DNA of 41,338 nt. It comes from Chitinophaga pinensis (GTDB lineage Bacteria; Bacteroidota; Bacteroidia; NS11-12g; UBA955). Position numbers and translations under genes: made by a program. Location: assembly GCA_945888525.1 (NCBI GenBank), contig CAMDAF010000022.1:1-41338 (forward strand), in the 5' to 3' direction. This document shows positions 9,139 to 16,675 of this stretch, piece by piece; the stretch's first letter is position 1, and every line of letters starts with the position of its first letter. The notes beneath the pieces were generated by a model, which saw nothing but the letters and a program-made list of their open reading frames with translations, was not told where the DNA came from and ran no database searches.

Positions 9139-10295
9139 TATTGAACTTCGATAACTTTAACTGAATCTTTAACACCCACAGAGTCGTTGCTCGAAGAAAG
9201 TTCCTCTTCTACGATAACACCATCTGGTGCTTTCGGATTTGCAGGATTGGTGCCTTCTAGTGTATGAATGTAGCTGATAACATTTTGAATATCTACAGGA
9301 CTTAACTCATCTTTCCATGCTTTCATTCCCTTATTGGTGCCATTTTTTACGATTTTAAATAAATCGCCGGCCTTGTTTCCATATACCCAGTATTTATCGG
9401 TAAAGTTAGGACCTACCAAACCTTGACCTTCATTGCCATGGCATACAACACAGTTCTTTACAAAAGTTGCCTTTCCTGCATCTATTTTACCTGCATCAGT
9501 AAAATATGTTGCATTGGTTTCATCTACATTTGAAGCTAAAGTTGCTCTGTAAGCATTCACACTTTTTTCAGCCTCTGCCATTTCGAATTCATACTCTTCT
9601 AAACTCGATTTTGAGTTGTGCGTTACATGGTAACTAATAAAATAAATGATACCTGCAATTATGCTTAGATAGAAACCGTATTTCCACCAAGGAGGCAAAT
9701 CGTTGTCCAATTCTTTAATTCCATCATAGTCGTGGTCAAGCATAACATCTTTGTCTGTTTCAACTGGCTTCACACCTAACAATTTTCTTGAGATGAAATT
9801 GCTTAGGAAAGATTCCTTTTTGACTTTTTCTCCAGCGGTTTGAGAAGCCACAGCCTCTCGTTTTACAATAATCCTTAATATGATCAAGCACAGCCAAAGA
9901 ATGACAAATAATTCGAGCAACAATACGGTAAACAAAGAATAGAATCCCAGTGGATGCATGCCAGCAATTGCATCCGATTCGTATATGCTTTCAGTTACCG
10001 CCGGGGCGCTTGTTTGAGCGAATGTAGTTCCCGACGAAAAAAGCATCAAAATTAACACAAGCGTTTGGGCTCCTTTATTTGCAACAATTTCACGTATTTT
10101 GGTTTTTACGGCTGTCCTTAAGACACCAGATAAAATCATTATGACGATGAGTAAAACAGAGGCAAGTATGCCCATTGCTAGGAAAAGTGGATTGCTTCCA
10201 ATTGATTCCGCTTTAGAATCAGGGCTAAGTGAATAGCCATTGAAAGATATAAATGTCGCGGTGAGGAAGCTTATTGATTTGATTGTTCTCATCAT
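9138..10295 (-). CDS. ccoP: CcoP, cytochrome c subunit of cbb3 oxidase (single-heme form)
   Basis: This 385-residue subunit feeds electrons to the oxidase core. Visible parts are two extra hydrophobic stretches near the N-terminus (about 35-60 and 75-93), another segment at about 115-145, the CcoP N-domain (LDNDLPPWWKYGF, about 196-208) with its membrane helix at about 207-224, and one cytochrome c domain with CVVCH at 282-286. Proteobacterial CcoP has two c-hemes and is shorter at the N-terminus; here only one CXXCH occurs. The C-terminal tail (about 345-385) is acidic and serine-rich. The gene follows ccoQ by 2 bp and overlaps ccoG. Confidence 0.93.
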   Translation of the reverse strand: MMRTIKSISFLTATFISFNGYSLSPDSKAESIGSNPLFLAMGILASVLLIVIMILSGVLRTAVKTKIREIVANKGAQTLVLILMLFSSGTTFAQTSAPAVTESIYESDAIAGMHPLGFYSLFTVLLLELFVILWLCLIILRIIVKREAVASQTAGEKVKKESFLSNFISRKLLGVKPVETDKDVMLDHDYDGIKELDNDLPPWWKYGFYLSIIAGIIYFISYHVTHNSKSSLEEYEFEMAEAEKSVNAYRATLASNVDETNATYFTDAGKIDAGKATFVKNCVVCHGNEGQGLVGPNFTDKYWVYGNKAGDLFKIVKNGTNKGMKAWKDELSPVDIQNVISYIHTLEGTNPANPKAPDGVIVEEELSSSNDSVGVKDSVKVIEVQ

Positions 10296-10297
10296 AA

Positions 10298-10468
10298 TTA
10301 TTTCTTTTTGTTATCGAATGGAATTTGTTCTATTTCTTTTAAATACTGCTTATCTGTTTTTAGCACGAACCAAAGCAAAACCACAAAAAAGATAAAAAAT
10401 ATGAGCAGTGAAGTCAATGGGTAAATGCTTACTCCAGATATATTTTCCAAATAATGAATGAATTTCAT
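10298..10468 (-). CDS. ccoQ: CcoQ-like small subunit of cbb3 oxidase
   Basis: This 56-residue protein has one membrane helix (about residues 18-38) followed by a charged tail ending DNKKK. Small single-helix proteins in this position stabilise the cbb3 complex. An in-frame GTG further upstream would add 11 residues but lies inside the ccoNO 3' end. The ATG at 10468 (MKFIHYLE), four bases after the ccoNO stop codon, gives a normal CcoQ N-terminus and is preferred. Identification depends on size, topology and position rather than on a strong motif. Confidence 0.82.
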   Translation of the reverse strand: MKFIHYLENISGVSIYPLTSLLIFFIFFVVLLWFVLKTDKQYLKEIEQIPFDNKKK

Positions 10469-10472
10469 AAGT

Positions 10473-12608
10473 TTATTTTTGAGTATTGGTTGGTTCAGCA
10501 CTGATATCGGTACCCAATCTTTGAAGGTAAGCGATCAAGGCAATAATTTCTTTTTGAGGCATTGCTTTGATGTTTTCCTTTTGAAGATCAGCCACAATTT
10601 CATTGGCTTGTTTCATTAGATCTTTGTTGGCCTCCTTTTCGTAACCTTGCTCATACGGGACACCTAATGTTTGCATGGCTTTGATTTTTGCCTCTGTAAT
10701 ATCCATATCGATATCATTTTCGAACAACCAAGTGTAACGCGGCATTATTGAGCCTGGAGAAATTGTTTGTGGCTCATACATATGGTTGAAATGCCAAGAA
10801 TTCGGTTTTCTAATTTTTTGTGTACCTTCTCTAGCTAAGTCAGGTCCCGTGCGTTTACTACCCCATTGGAATGGGTGATCATACACAAACTCGCCGGCTT
10901 TAGAGTACTCGCCATATCTTGCTGTTTCGCTTCTGAACGGACGAACCATTTGAGAGTGGCAGGTGTAACAACCTTCGCGGATGTATATGTCCCTGCCTTG
11001 CAATTCAAGTGGAGTATATGGTTTTACACTGCTAATGGTAGGCACATTGCTTTTAATTAAAAAAGAAGGAATAAATTCGACTGCTCCACCTATTAAAATC
11101 ACAACCAATGAGAACACCAATAATTCAACAGGTCTTCTTTCAACCCAGCGGTGCCAGTGCTCAGTATGATGTGGCACATAGTCGTCGGTTAATGGAGCCG
11201 CTTCGGCTACTTCATCGTCAACCGCTTTACCAGCGCGAATGGTTTTGATTAAATTGTATACCATTAAAATTGCACCTAGAAAATACAAAGTACCACCAAT
11301 AGAACGCAATAAGTAGAAAGGTTTTAATTGCACAACCGTTTCAAGGAATTGGTATTTCAGAGTTCCGTCTGGCGTAAATTCTTTCCACATTAAACTTTGT
11401 GTCCAACCAGCCCAGTACATTGGTATTGCATACAAAAGAATGCCAAGTGTTCCTAACCAAAAGTGGGTATTGGCAATGCTTTTACTGTAAAGGTCGGTTT
11501 TAAAAATTCGAGGAATTAACCAATATAAGATACCAAAGGTTAAAAAACCGTTCCAACCCAAAGCGCCAACGTGCACGTGGGCAACAATCCAATCGGTAAA
11601 GTGGGCAATTGCATTTACGTTTTTGAAAGAGAGCATTGGACCTTCGAAAGTTGCCATACCGTAGGCAGTAACTGCAACAACCATAAATTTCAATACCACA
11701 TCTTCTCTAACTTTATCCCAAACACCCCTAAGGGTTAATAATCCATTAATCATACCACCCCAACTTGGAGCAATCAACATCACTGAGAAAACAACACCTA
11801 AGGATTGTGCCCAATCTGGCAATGACGTATACAACAAGTGGTGAGGCCCAGCCCAAATGTATAAGAATATCAAAGCCCAGAAGTGGATAATTGACAATCG
11901 GTAAGAATACACTGGTCTATCAGCTGCCTTCGGTAAGAAGTAATACATCAAACCTAGGTAAGGTGTGGTTAAAAAGAATGCAACGGCATTATGGCCATAC
12001 CACCATTGAACCAAAGCATCTTGCATACCTGCATAAAAGCTATAACTCTTCATCCAGCTAAATGGCAATTCAAATGAATTCACAATGTGCAATACGGCAA
12101 CAGTTACAAAAGTTGCGATATAAAACCAAATGGCGACATACAAATGGCGTTCTCTGCGTTTTAAAATCGTACCAAACATGTTCCAACCAAATACTACCCA
12201 AATAAGAGCAATTAAGATATCGATCGGCCATTCTAGTTCAGCATACTCTTTACCAGTTGTATAACCAGCAAGCAAGGTAACTGCAGCAAGAACAATAATT
12301 AATTGCCAGCCCCAAAAATGTATTTTACTCAGGGTATCATTGAACATTCTAGCCTTGCATAAACGTTGCAAAGAGTAGTAGACACCCATAAAAATACCAT
12401 TGCCGATAAAGGCAAAGATGATGGCATTGGTGTGAACTGGTCTAATCCGGCCAAAACTCGTTTGAGCAAGGTCGAAGTTTAAGACCGGAAATACGAGCTG
12501 AAATGCCGCAAGTAATCCAACGAGCATACCCACAAGCGACCAGAGCATAGTCGCATAGGCAAACCATTTCACGATTTTGTTGTCATAATAGAAGGTTTCT
12601 TTATTCAT
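10473..12608 (-). CDS. ccoN: Fused CcoNO: catalytic subunit I plus monoheme cytochrome c subunit of cbb3 oxidase
   Basis: This 711-residue fusion makes up the core of the high-affinity terminal oxidase that reduces O2 to water and pumps protons. The CcoN part (about 1-465) is a multi-helix heme-copper subunit I with its expected histidines: H59 (PVHTNA), H206 (WYGHNA), H256/H257 (GPHHLLY), and H344/H346 (VAHVHVG). A linker and a membrane anchor (about 493-513) lead to CcoO, a cytochrome c domain with CYTCH at 547-551 (then SQMVRPF) and an axial-ligand candidate in the SIMPRY region. Separate ccoN and ccoO genes are usual in Proteobacteria; the fusion is common in Bacteroidota. It starts 6 bp after ccoS. 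Confidence 0.96.
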   Translation of the reverse strand: MNKETFYYDNKIVKWFAYATMLWSLVGMLVGLLAAFQLVFPVLNFDLAQTSFGRIRPVHTNAIIFAFIGNGIFMGVYYSLQRLCKARMFNDTLSKIHFWGWQLIIVLAAVTLLAGYTTGKEYAELEWPIDILIALIWVVFGWNMFGTILKRRERHLYVAIWFYIATFVTVAVLHIVNSFELPFSWMKSYSFYAGMQDALVQWWYGHNAVAFFLTTPYLGLMYYFLPKAADRPVYSYRLSIIHFWALIFLYIWAGPHHLLYTSLPDWAQSLGVVFSVMLIAPSWGGMINGLLTLRGVWDKVREDVVLKFMVVAVTAYGMATFEGPMLSFKNVNAIAHFTDWIVAHVHVGALGWNGFLTFGILYWLIPRIFKTDLYSKSIANTHFWLGTLGILLYAIPMYWAGWTQSLMWKEFTPDGTLKYQFLETVVQLKPFYLLRSIGGTLYFLGAILMVYNLIKTIRAGKAVDDEVAEAAPLTDDYVPHHTEHWHRWVERRPVELLVFSLVVILIGGAVEFIPSFLIKSNVPTISSVKPYTPLELQGRDIYIREGCYTCHSQMVRPFRSETARYGEYSKAGEFVYDHPFQWGSKRTGPDLAREGTQKIRKPNSWHFNHMYEPQTISPGSIMPRYTWLFENDIDMDITEAKIKAMQTLGVPYEQGYEKEANKDLMKQANEIVADLQKENIKAMPQKEIIALIAYLQRLGTDISAEPTNTQK

Positions 12609-12614
12609 ATCTGA

Positions 12615-12782
12615 TTATTTTGAATTTTTTGAATTTTCTGTTTCTTCATCCTCGAATAAAATTCGAACAGATGGGGTGTAAGTGTCGCGGAATTGCCCTC
12701 GCATTCCAGCGCGGATAAACATGATTAAAAAGAACATTGCCAATAGCATACTTGCCCCTATTAAAAGTATCATGATTTCCAT
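12615..12782 (-). CDS. ccoS: CcoS, small cbb3 oxidase assembly protein
   Basis: This 55-residue protein has an N-terminal membrane helix (about 4-24) followed by the CcoS signature GQFRDTYTPSVRILFED (29-45). CcoS is required for cofactor (heme/Cu) insertion into CcoN. It is the first gene of the operon and sits 6 bp before ccoNO. The first ATG (12782) fits family N-termini; a second in-frame ATG lies three codons later. The gene falls below common ORF length cut-offs and is easily missed. The predicted promoter places the transcript start at or next to the ATG. Confidence 0.92.
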   Translation of the reverse strand: MEIMILLIGASMLLAMFFLIMFIRAGMRGQFRDTYTPSVRILFEDEETENSKNSK

Positions 12783-12786
12783 GGTT

Positions 12787-12817
12787 CAAAAATATTTATT
12801 TGCGTTTTTTGAATCAA
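12787..12817 (-). promoter_or_regulatory. Promoter of the ccoS-ccoNOQP operon
   Basis: Read on the minus strand, TTG (12817-12815), 20 bases, then TATTTTTG (12794-12787) match the Bacteroidota consensus TTG-N19-21-TAnnTTTG exactly. The implied transcription start is about 12782-12783, at or beside the ccoS ATG, so the message would be leaderless or nearly so. Confidence 0.7.
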
Positions 12818-12829
12818 TGACCTGAATCA
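12818..12829. promoter_or_regulatory. FNR-type operator box 1 upstream of ccoS
   Basis: TGACCTGAATCA has the TGA-N6-TCA shape of CRP/FNR-family sites (TGAY-N4-RTCA). Its centre lies about 41 bp upstream of the predicted transcript start, the classical class II activator position, directly beside the TTG element. Confidence 0.6.
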
Positions 12830-12837
12830 GAATAATA

Positions 12838-12853
12838 ACTGACACAGGTCAGT
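12838..12853. promoter_or_regulatory. FNR-type operator box 2 upstream of ccoS (perfect palindrome)
   Basis: ACTGAC-ACAG-GTCAGT is a perfect 6+6 inverted repeat with a 4-base centre and contains TGA-N6-TCA. Its centre is 22 bp, two helical turns, from box 1, so two dimers could sit on the same face of the DNA. Boxes 1 and 2 together also form an imperfect 13-bp inverted repeat. Confidence 0.6.
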
Positions 12854-13197
12854 ATTAGGCTTTGGAATATTGGAAACTTATCGATATAATCATGCTTAAA
12901 AATCCTTATTTAAACACACAAGAACTTATTTTACTGTCAATTAAAAACAAAAGGAAAGTCTGCATTAAAATCTATACAATTTAGCTAAAAATTAAAGCAA
13001 TATTAGAATTTACATATTTCGATTAATTTTAAAAAAGACCTAAGCGCTGTCATATTTATTGACAAGAAAGAAATCTTCTAAACAGGCAAAAGGTGAAAAT
13101 ACGATACCAACGCATTTAAACATATGACAGCGCAAAGCTTTAATTGCGATTTGGAATCAATTAATAGACTGAATCAACCCCAAGTGCCGGTTCAAAT
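12854..13197. other. Intergenic region between fixI (3' end) and the ccoS control region
   Basis: This stretch of about 340 bp is AT-rich and has no convincing open frame. It holds a perfect 12-bp inverted repeat, GCGCTGTCATAT (13044-13055) against ATATGACAGCGC (13122-13133). Overlapping its left arm is a smaller TGTCA-N7-TGACA dyad (13048-13064). No T-tailed hairpin was found for fixI. The function is unknown. Confidence 0.5.
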
Positions 13198-15633
13198 TTA
13201 AACCAAGACTTGTTTTTCTTTAATGATAAATTTAGCCATTAAATTGGTCATTGCCCAAGTAATAATCAACATTGAGATGGAGCTACTAGGCATTAATATG
13301 GCAGCAGTGAGAGGTGATAATTGTGCTGTAATTGCATAATACAACCCAATGACATTATAGACCAAGGAGAATGTAAAACTCAAGATCACAACCCATTTTG
13401 CGGCTTTAACCATTTGCATTAAAGACGGCAAACTGCCCAAGGCATTGGCGGTCAATAGCACATCACATGCAGGGAAGAATGAATTCTCGTGGTCGGCAAC
13501 TGAAACGGCAACATCAGCTTCTCTAAGGGCTGGCGCGTCGTTTAAGCCATCCCCTGCCATGCAAACAATTTTGCCTTCTTGCTTTAGTTTTTTAACCAAA
13601 GCAACTTTGTCCTCAGGTTCTTGTTTTATCAAAGCTTGTTCAAAAACAGCATGGTTTATTTCCGCATTCAACTCATTGTCTCCGCTAGAAAGATATAAGG
13701 AATATCCTTGCCTTTTTAGGTCTAACAAGACCCTGTTGGTTTCAGGACGTATGCGGTGGGTAAGAACAAAACAGCCTTTGTACTGACCGTTAATTTCAAC
13801 ATGAACCGCACTTTGCCCTTGCCCTACCTTTCCATGTTCCTGTTTAAGGAAAAGTGCAGATCCTAATCTAATTCGAGTGGAATTAATTGAACCTTGCAGA
13901 CCCTTCCCCGCAAAGTCAGTGTACGCAACCAAGTTAAAATTAACTTTATGAAACACATGGGCGATGGCGACACTATATGGGTGAACAGATTGATAGCATA
14001 AAAAGCCAAGCATACTAAGTTCTTCTGCGCTTAAACATGTTTGATTGCTAACTTCAAAGGCTTTGTTATCGGTTAAGGTTCCCGTTTTATCAAAAATAAA
14101 TGTATCACACTTGGCCATTTGACTTAAAGTATCTTTGTTCTTTACAAACATCCCATTGTTTTTGAGCGTTCTGAGCAAATGCCCATTAGCGAAGGTTGTA
14201 GCAAGTAATAGAATGCAAGGACAAGCTACAATGAGAACGCTGGTAAGCGACTTAAAAGCCTCTTCTAAGCCATTCATATTGTATTGGTAAATAAAAGCAA
14301 AAGCACCAACGATGAGCAAACCCAAGGTGAAATAATAATTTAACTTTTCAGTTAAGGAATTGTCTTTATTTGATTTGTCTTTTTCTATGGCCCATAATTT
14401 AACCAAGCGGCTGTTGTCTGTAGAACCCAATAGCTTAAATTGTGCTGACCGGCCATTGATAACAGCCCCTGCATATACCTTATCACCTGCTTGCACAGCC
14501 ACTGGTTTTGATTCGCCAGTAATAAAACTGTAGTCAACGCTCACAACCCCTGAAGAAAGAACTGCATCAGCAGGCAATAGTTCAGAATTACGCAATTCGA
14601 TGGTATCGTTCTTTGTGAGTTTAGAAATATTTACAACTTGGGAGCTTCCATTTACAATCAATCTTGCAGACAATGGAAAATATGAGCGGTAATCGCGGTC
14701 GAAACTTAAAGAATGGTAACTTAAATCTTGAAAATACCGGCCAGTTAGCAAAAGAAATACGATGCCCGTCATGCTGTCAAAATAGCCCGAATGGTTCATA
14801 ATAAACAATTCGTATAAACTGCGGCCAAATGCCGCAACAATAGCTAGAGTAATAGGCAAGTCGATATTGAGCGTGCGGGTTCTAATTGCTTTGTAAGAAC
14901 CCTCAAAAAATTCGGATGAACAATAAAACAAGACAGGTAAAGACAAAGCCAAGCTAATGTATTCGAACCAATGTTTTAGAGTGGTGCTCGAGACGTCTGA
15001 AGACAAGCCCAAATACTCAGGAAAACTGAGCATCATAATGTTGCCAAAGCAAAAACCGGCCACACCAATTTTAATGGTCCGAGTCGAAAATTTATTTTTC
15101 TTGACTCCAGAATTGTTAGAAAGTGTGAGGTCGGGTTTGTAACCCAAGCCGAACAAAAGGGCAACCAAACTGGACAAAACTTTTGGGCCATTCTTAACAG
15201 TGACTAGGAGTTCCTTATTAAAGAAATCGACACGAGAAGATAAGACAGCTTGATTTAATTTATCCAAGCGTTCCAACAAATAAATACAAGAATTACAATG
15301 CATTCCTGGTATTCTAAATTTAAATTGAACGGTATCGCCTTGGCTAAAGATTTTGAATTTATCGGCCGTCTCAATTTCATCTAAAAAATCCAAACCTCCC
15401 TGTTCTGTTGATTCGGGCGTTAAACCTTTGCCTTCATCATAATAGCGGCACATGTTGCTGTCGCTAAGAAGGGTAAAGACGGCGGCACAACCAGTGCAAC
15501 AAAAGTTTAATTCAGATTCTATAAGCGCATGGTCTTCACATGGAAGGCCACAGTGGAGACATGGTTTGATGTTTGAAACTTTGGCTTCATTTAACTTCTC
15601 AGTTAAAACACCTGCCTTCAGATCAATATCCAT
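13198..15633 (-). CDS. fixI: FixI/CcoI-type copper-transporting P1B ATPase
   Basis: This 811-residue membrane pump exports Cu for assembly of cbb3 oxidase. The N-terminus has a cysteine cluster (C25, C28, then FCCTGC at 44-49) typical of the CcoI family, followed by an HMA-like domain with GMHCNSC (110-116). The P-type core shows TGES (372-375), the transmembrane CPC at 471-473 (CPCILLLA, with Ile where Ala is usual), the phosphorylated D515 in DKTGT, an HP motif (SVHPYSVA) and GDGLNDAP in the hinge. It begins 12 bp after a universal stress protein gene. Its stop lies 415 bp before ccoS, so it belongs to a separate transcription unit from the oxidase structural genes. Confidence 0.95.
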   Translation of the reverse strand: MDIDLKAGVLTEKLNEAKVSNIKPCLHCGLPCEDHALIESELNFCCTGCAAVFTLLSDSNMCRYYDEGKGLTPESTEQGGLDFLDEIETADKFKIFSQGDTVQFKFRIPGMHCNSCIYLLERLDKLNQAVLSSRVDFFNKELLVTVKNGPKVLSSLVALLFGLGYKPDLTLSNNSGVKKNKFSTRTIKIGVAGFCFGNIMMLSFPEYLGLSSDVSSTTLKHWFEYISLALSLPVLFYCSSEFFEGSYKAIRTRTLNIDLPITLAIVAAFGRSLYELFIMNHSGYFDSMTGIVFLLLTGRYFQDLSYHSLSFDRDYRSYFPLSARLIVNGSSQVVNISKLTKNDTIELRNSELLPADAVLSSGVVSVDYSFITGESKPVAVQAGDKVYAGAVINGRSAQFKLLGSTDNSRLVKLWAIEKDKSNKDNSLTEKLNYYFTLGLLIVGAFAFIYQYNMNGLEEAFKSLTSVLIVACPCILLLATTFANGHLLRTLKNNGMFVKNKDTLSQMAKCDTFIFDKTGTLTDNKAFEVSNQTCLSAEELSMLGFLCYQSVHPYSVAIAHVFHKVNFNLVAYTDFAGKGLQGSINSTRIRLGSALFLKQEHGKVGQGQSAVHVEINGQYKGCFVLTHRIRPETNRVLLDLKRQGYSLYLSSGDNELNAEINHAVFEQALIKQEPEDKVALVKKLKQEGKIVCMAGDGLNDAPALREADVAVSVADHENSFFPACDVLLTANALGSLPSLMQMVKAAKWVVILSFTFSLVYNVIGLYYAITAQLSPLTAAILMPSSSISMLIITWAMTNLMAKFIIKEKQVLV

Positions 15634-15645
15634 AACTCAAGAAAC

Positions 15646-16470
15646 TTAACAAACGATTAAAACTGGAGATTGGGTAAATTTAAGTGCATACTTAGAAAAC
15701 CGCTTATGAAACAGATTTTGCCAAACATTATAATGGTGGGCATAAACAACCAAGATATCTGGTTTCAAATGTTTAATTGCTTTCTCAAATTCCACTTCTT
15801 TATCAAGTCCTTGAATTTGTTTGAGGTCGATAGACTGGGAAGAAAACATTTTTTTAAGGCCATGTTTAAAATTCCCTGCATTGCGCTCAACGGCTGCGTC
15901 GTAATGAGAAACATTTAGAGCAGTAATTGTCGCATTGTGACTTCCAAGCATTTCTTTTAAAACTGACAATTGATGAACTTCTGCAGATTTACCGTCCCAA
16001 GCATAGGCAATATGGTCTAAATTAAGTGACTTAGAATTAAAAGGAACAACAAATAAAGGGCTTTGAATTTTCCCGATTAGCGTTGTACATACATCGCCGA
16101 AAATCACTTTGTCTAAGCCTGTTCTTTTTTTAACGCCAAGCACTGAAATCCATGGAGAAAGAGCCTCCACCTTTTCTGCAATAGTAGGAATTAAAAAACC
16201 GTAATCAACTTCGAAAGCAATTTGCATTCCTGAACGCGTTTTTTTCAAATAGGAAATGCCCCGACGAAGCAAGGCTGAAGTTTTTTTGATGTCTAATTCA
16301 GGATTGTAGGTATACAAATTCTCGCTATCTGTAAGAACAGAAGTTGAAACAACATGGTAAATAAACAAACGGGATCCTGTTTTAAATGCTAGGTCGGCGG
16401 CTAATTCTAAAGCATTTTTAGAGGCTGGACTGAAATCGTGAGCAGCAAAAACTATTTTATTGTGTTTCAT
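15646..16470 (-). CDS. Universal stress protein, tandem UspA domains
   Basis: This 274-residue cytoplasmic protein consists of two UspA-like domains (about 1-142 and 148-274). The first opens with the typical strand KIVFAAHDFSPAS. The GxxG-N8/9-G(S/T) nucleotide-binding motif is not clear in either domain, so it may be a non-ATP-binding type. It is the first gene of a unit with fixI, 12 bp apart. Usp genes coupled to cbb3/fixI clusters are known in oxygen-limited regulons (for example the Anr/FNR type). A TGAT-N4-ATCA box and a TAGTTTTG -7-like element (minus strand, 16506-16499) lie upstream, supporting low-oxygen control. Confidence 0.88.
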   Translation of the reverse strand: MKHNKIVFAAHDFSPASKNALELAADLAFKTGSRLFIYHVVSTSVLTDSENLYTYNPELDIKKTSALLRRGISYLKKTRSGMQIAFEVDYGFLIPTIAEKVEALSPWISVLGVKKRTGLDKVIFGDVCTTLIGKIQSPLFVVPFNSKSLNLDHIAYAWDGKSAEVHQLSVLKEMLGSHNATITALNVSHYDAAVERNAGNFKHGLKKMFSSQSIDLKQIQGLDKEVEFEKAIKHLKPDILVVYAHHYNVWQNLFHKRFSKYALKFTQSPVLIVC

Positions 16471-16552
16471 ATTTCTGTAGATTAAATATACTAAAGCACA
16501 AAACTATAGCTATTTGAAAAAGATCATCATGACATAGAGCAGTCAAAAGAAC

Positions 16553-16564
16553 TGATCCATATCA
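16553..16564. promoter_or_regulatory. FNR-type operator box between usp-fixI and paaA
   Basis: TGAT-CCAT-ATCA matches the core of the FNR consensus (TTGAT-N4-ATCAA) with only the outermost bases differing. It lies about 88 bp upstream of the usp ATG and about 64 bp from the start implied by the -7-like element at 16499-16506. It is about 90 bp upstream of the predicted paaA start, so usp-fixI is the more likely target. Confidence 0.55.
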
Positions 16565-16610
16565 TTTTTATTGGGTTAAGAACTTTATGGAAAAATATTA
16601 AAAATCAAAA

Positions 16611-16625
16611 CCACTTGCAAAGTGG
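16611..16625. promoter_or_regulatory. Palindrome overlapping the paaA -33 element
   Basis: CCACTT-GCA-AAGTGG is a perfect 6+6 inverted repeat whose left arm and spacer contain the TTG of the paaA promoter. A repressor bound here would block the promoter. The protein is unknown; no PaaX or PaaR-like gene lies in the window. Confidence 0.4.
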
Positions 16626-16645
16626 ATTGTTTATTTATAAATTTG
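16615..16645 (+). promoter_or_regulatory. Promoter of paaABC
   Basis: TTG (16615-16617), a 20-base spacer and TAAATTTG (16638-16645) match the Bacteroidota promoter consensus. This implies a start near 16650 and a leader of about 25 bases before the paaA ATG at 16676. Confidence 0.7.
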
Positions 16646-16675
16646 TCATCTTATTTTACTTTAAAATAAACACCC

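Noticed and set aside
10469-10501. GTG start adding 11 residues to CcoQ
   Set aside because: It lies inside the ccoNO coding end; the ATG at 10468 gives the usual CcoQ N-terminus.
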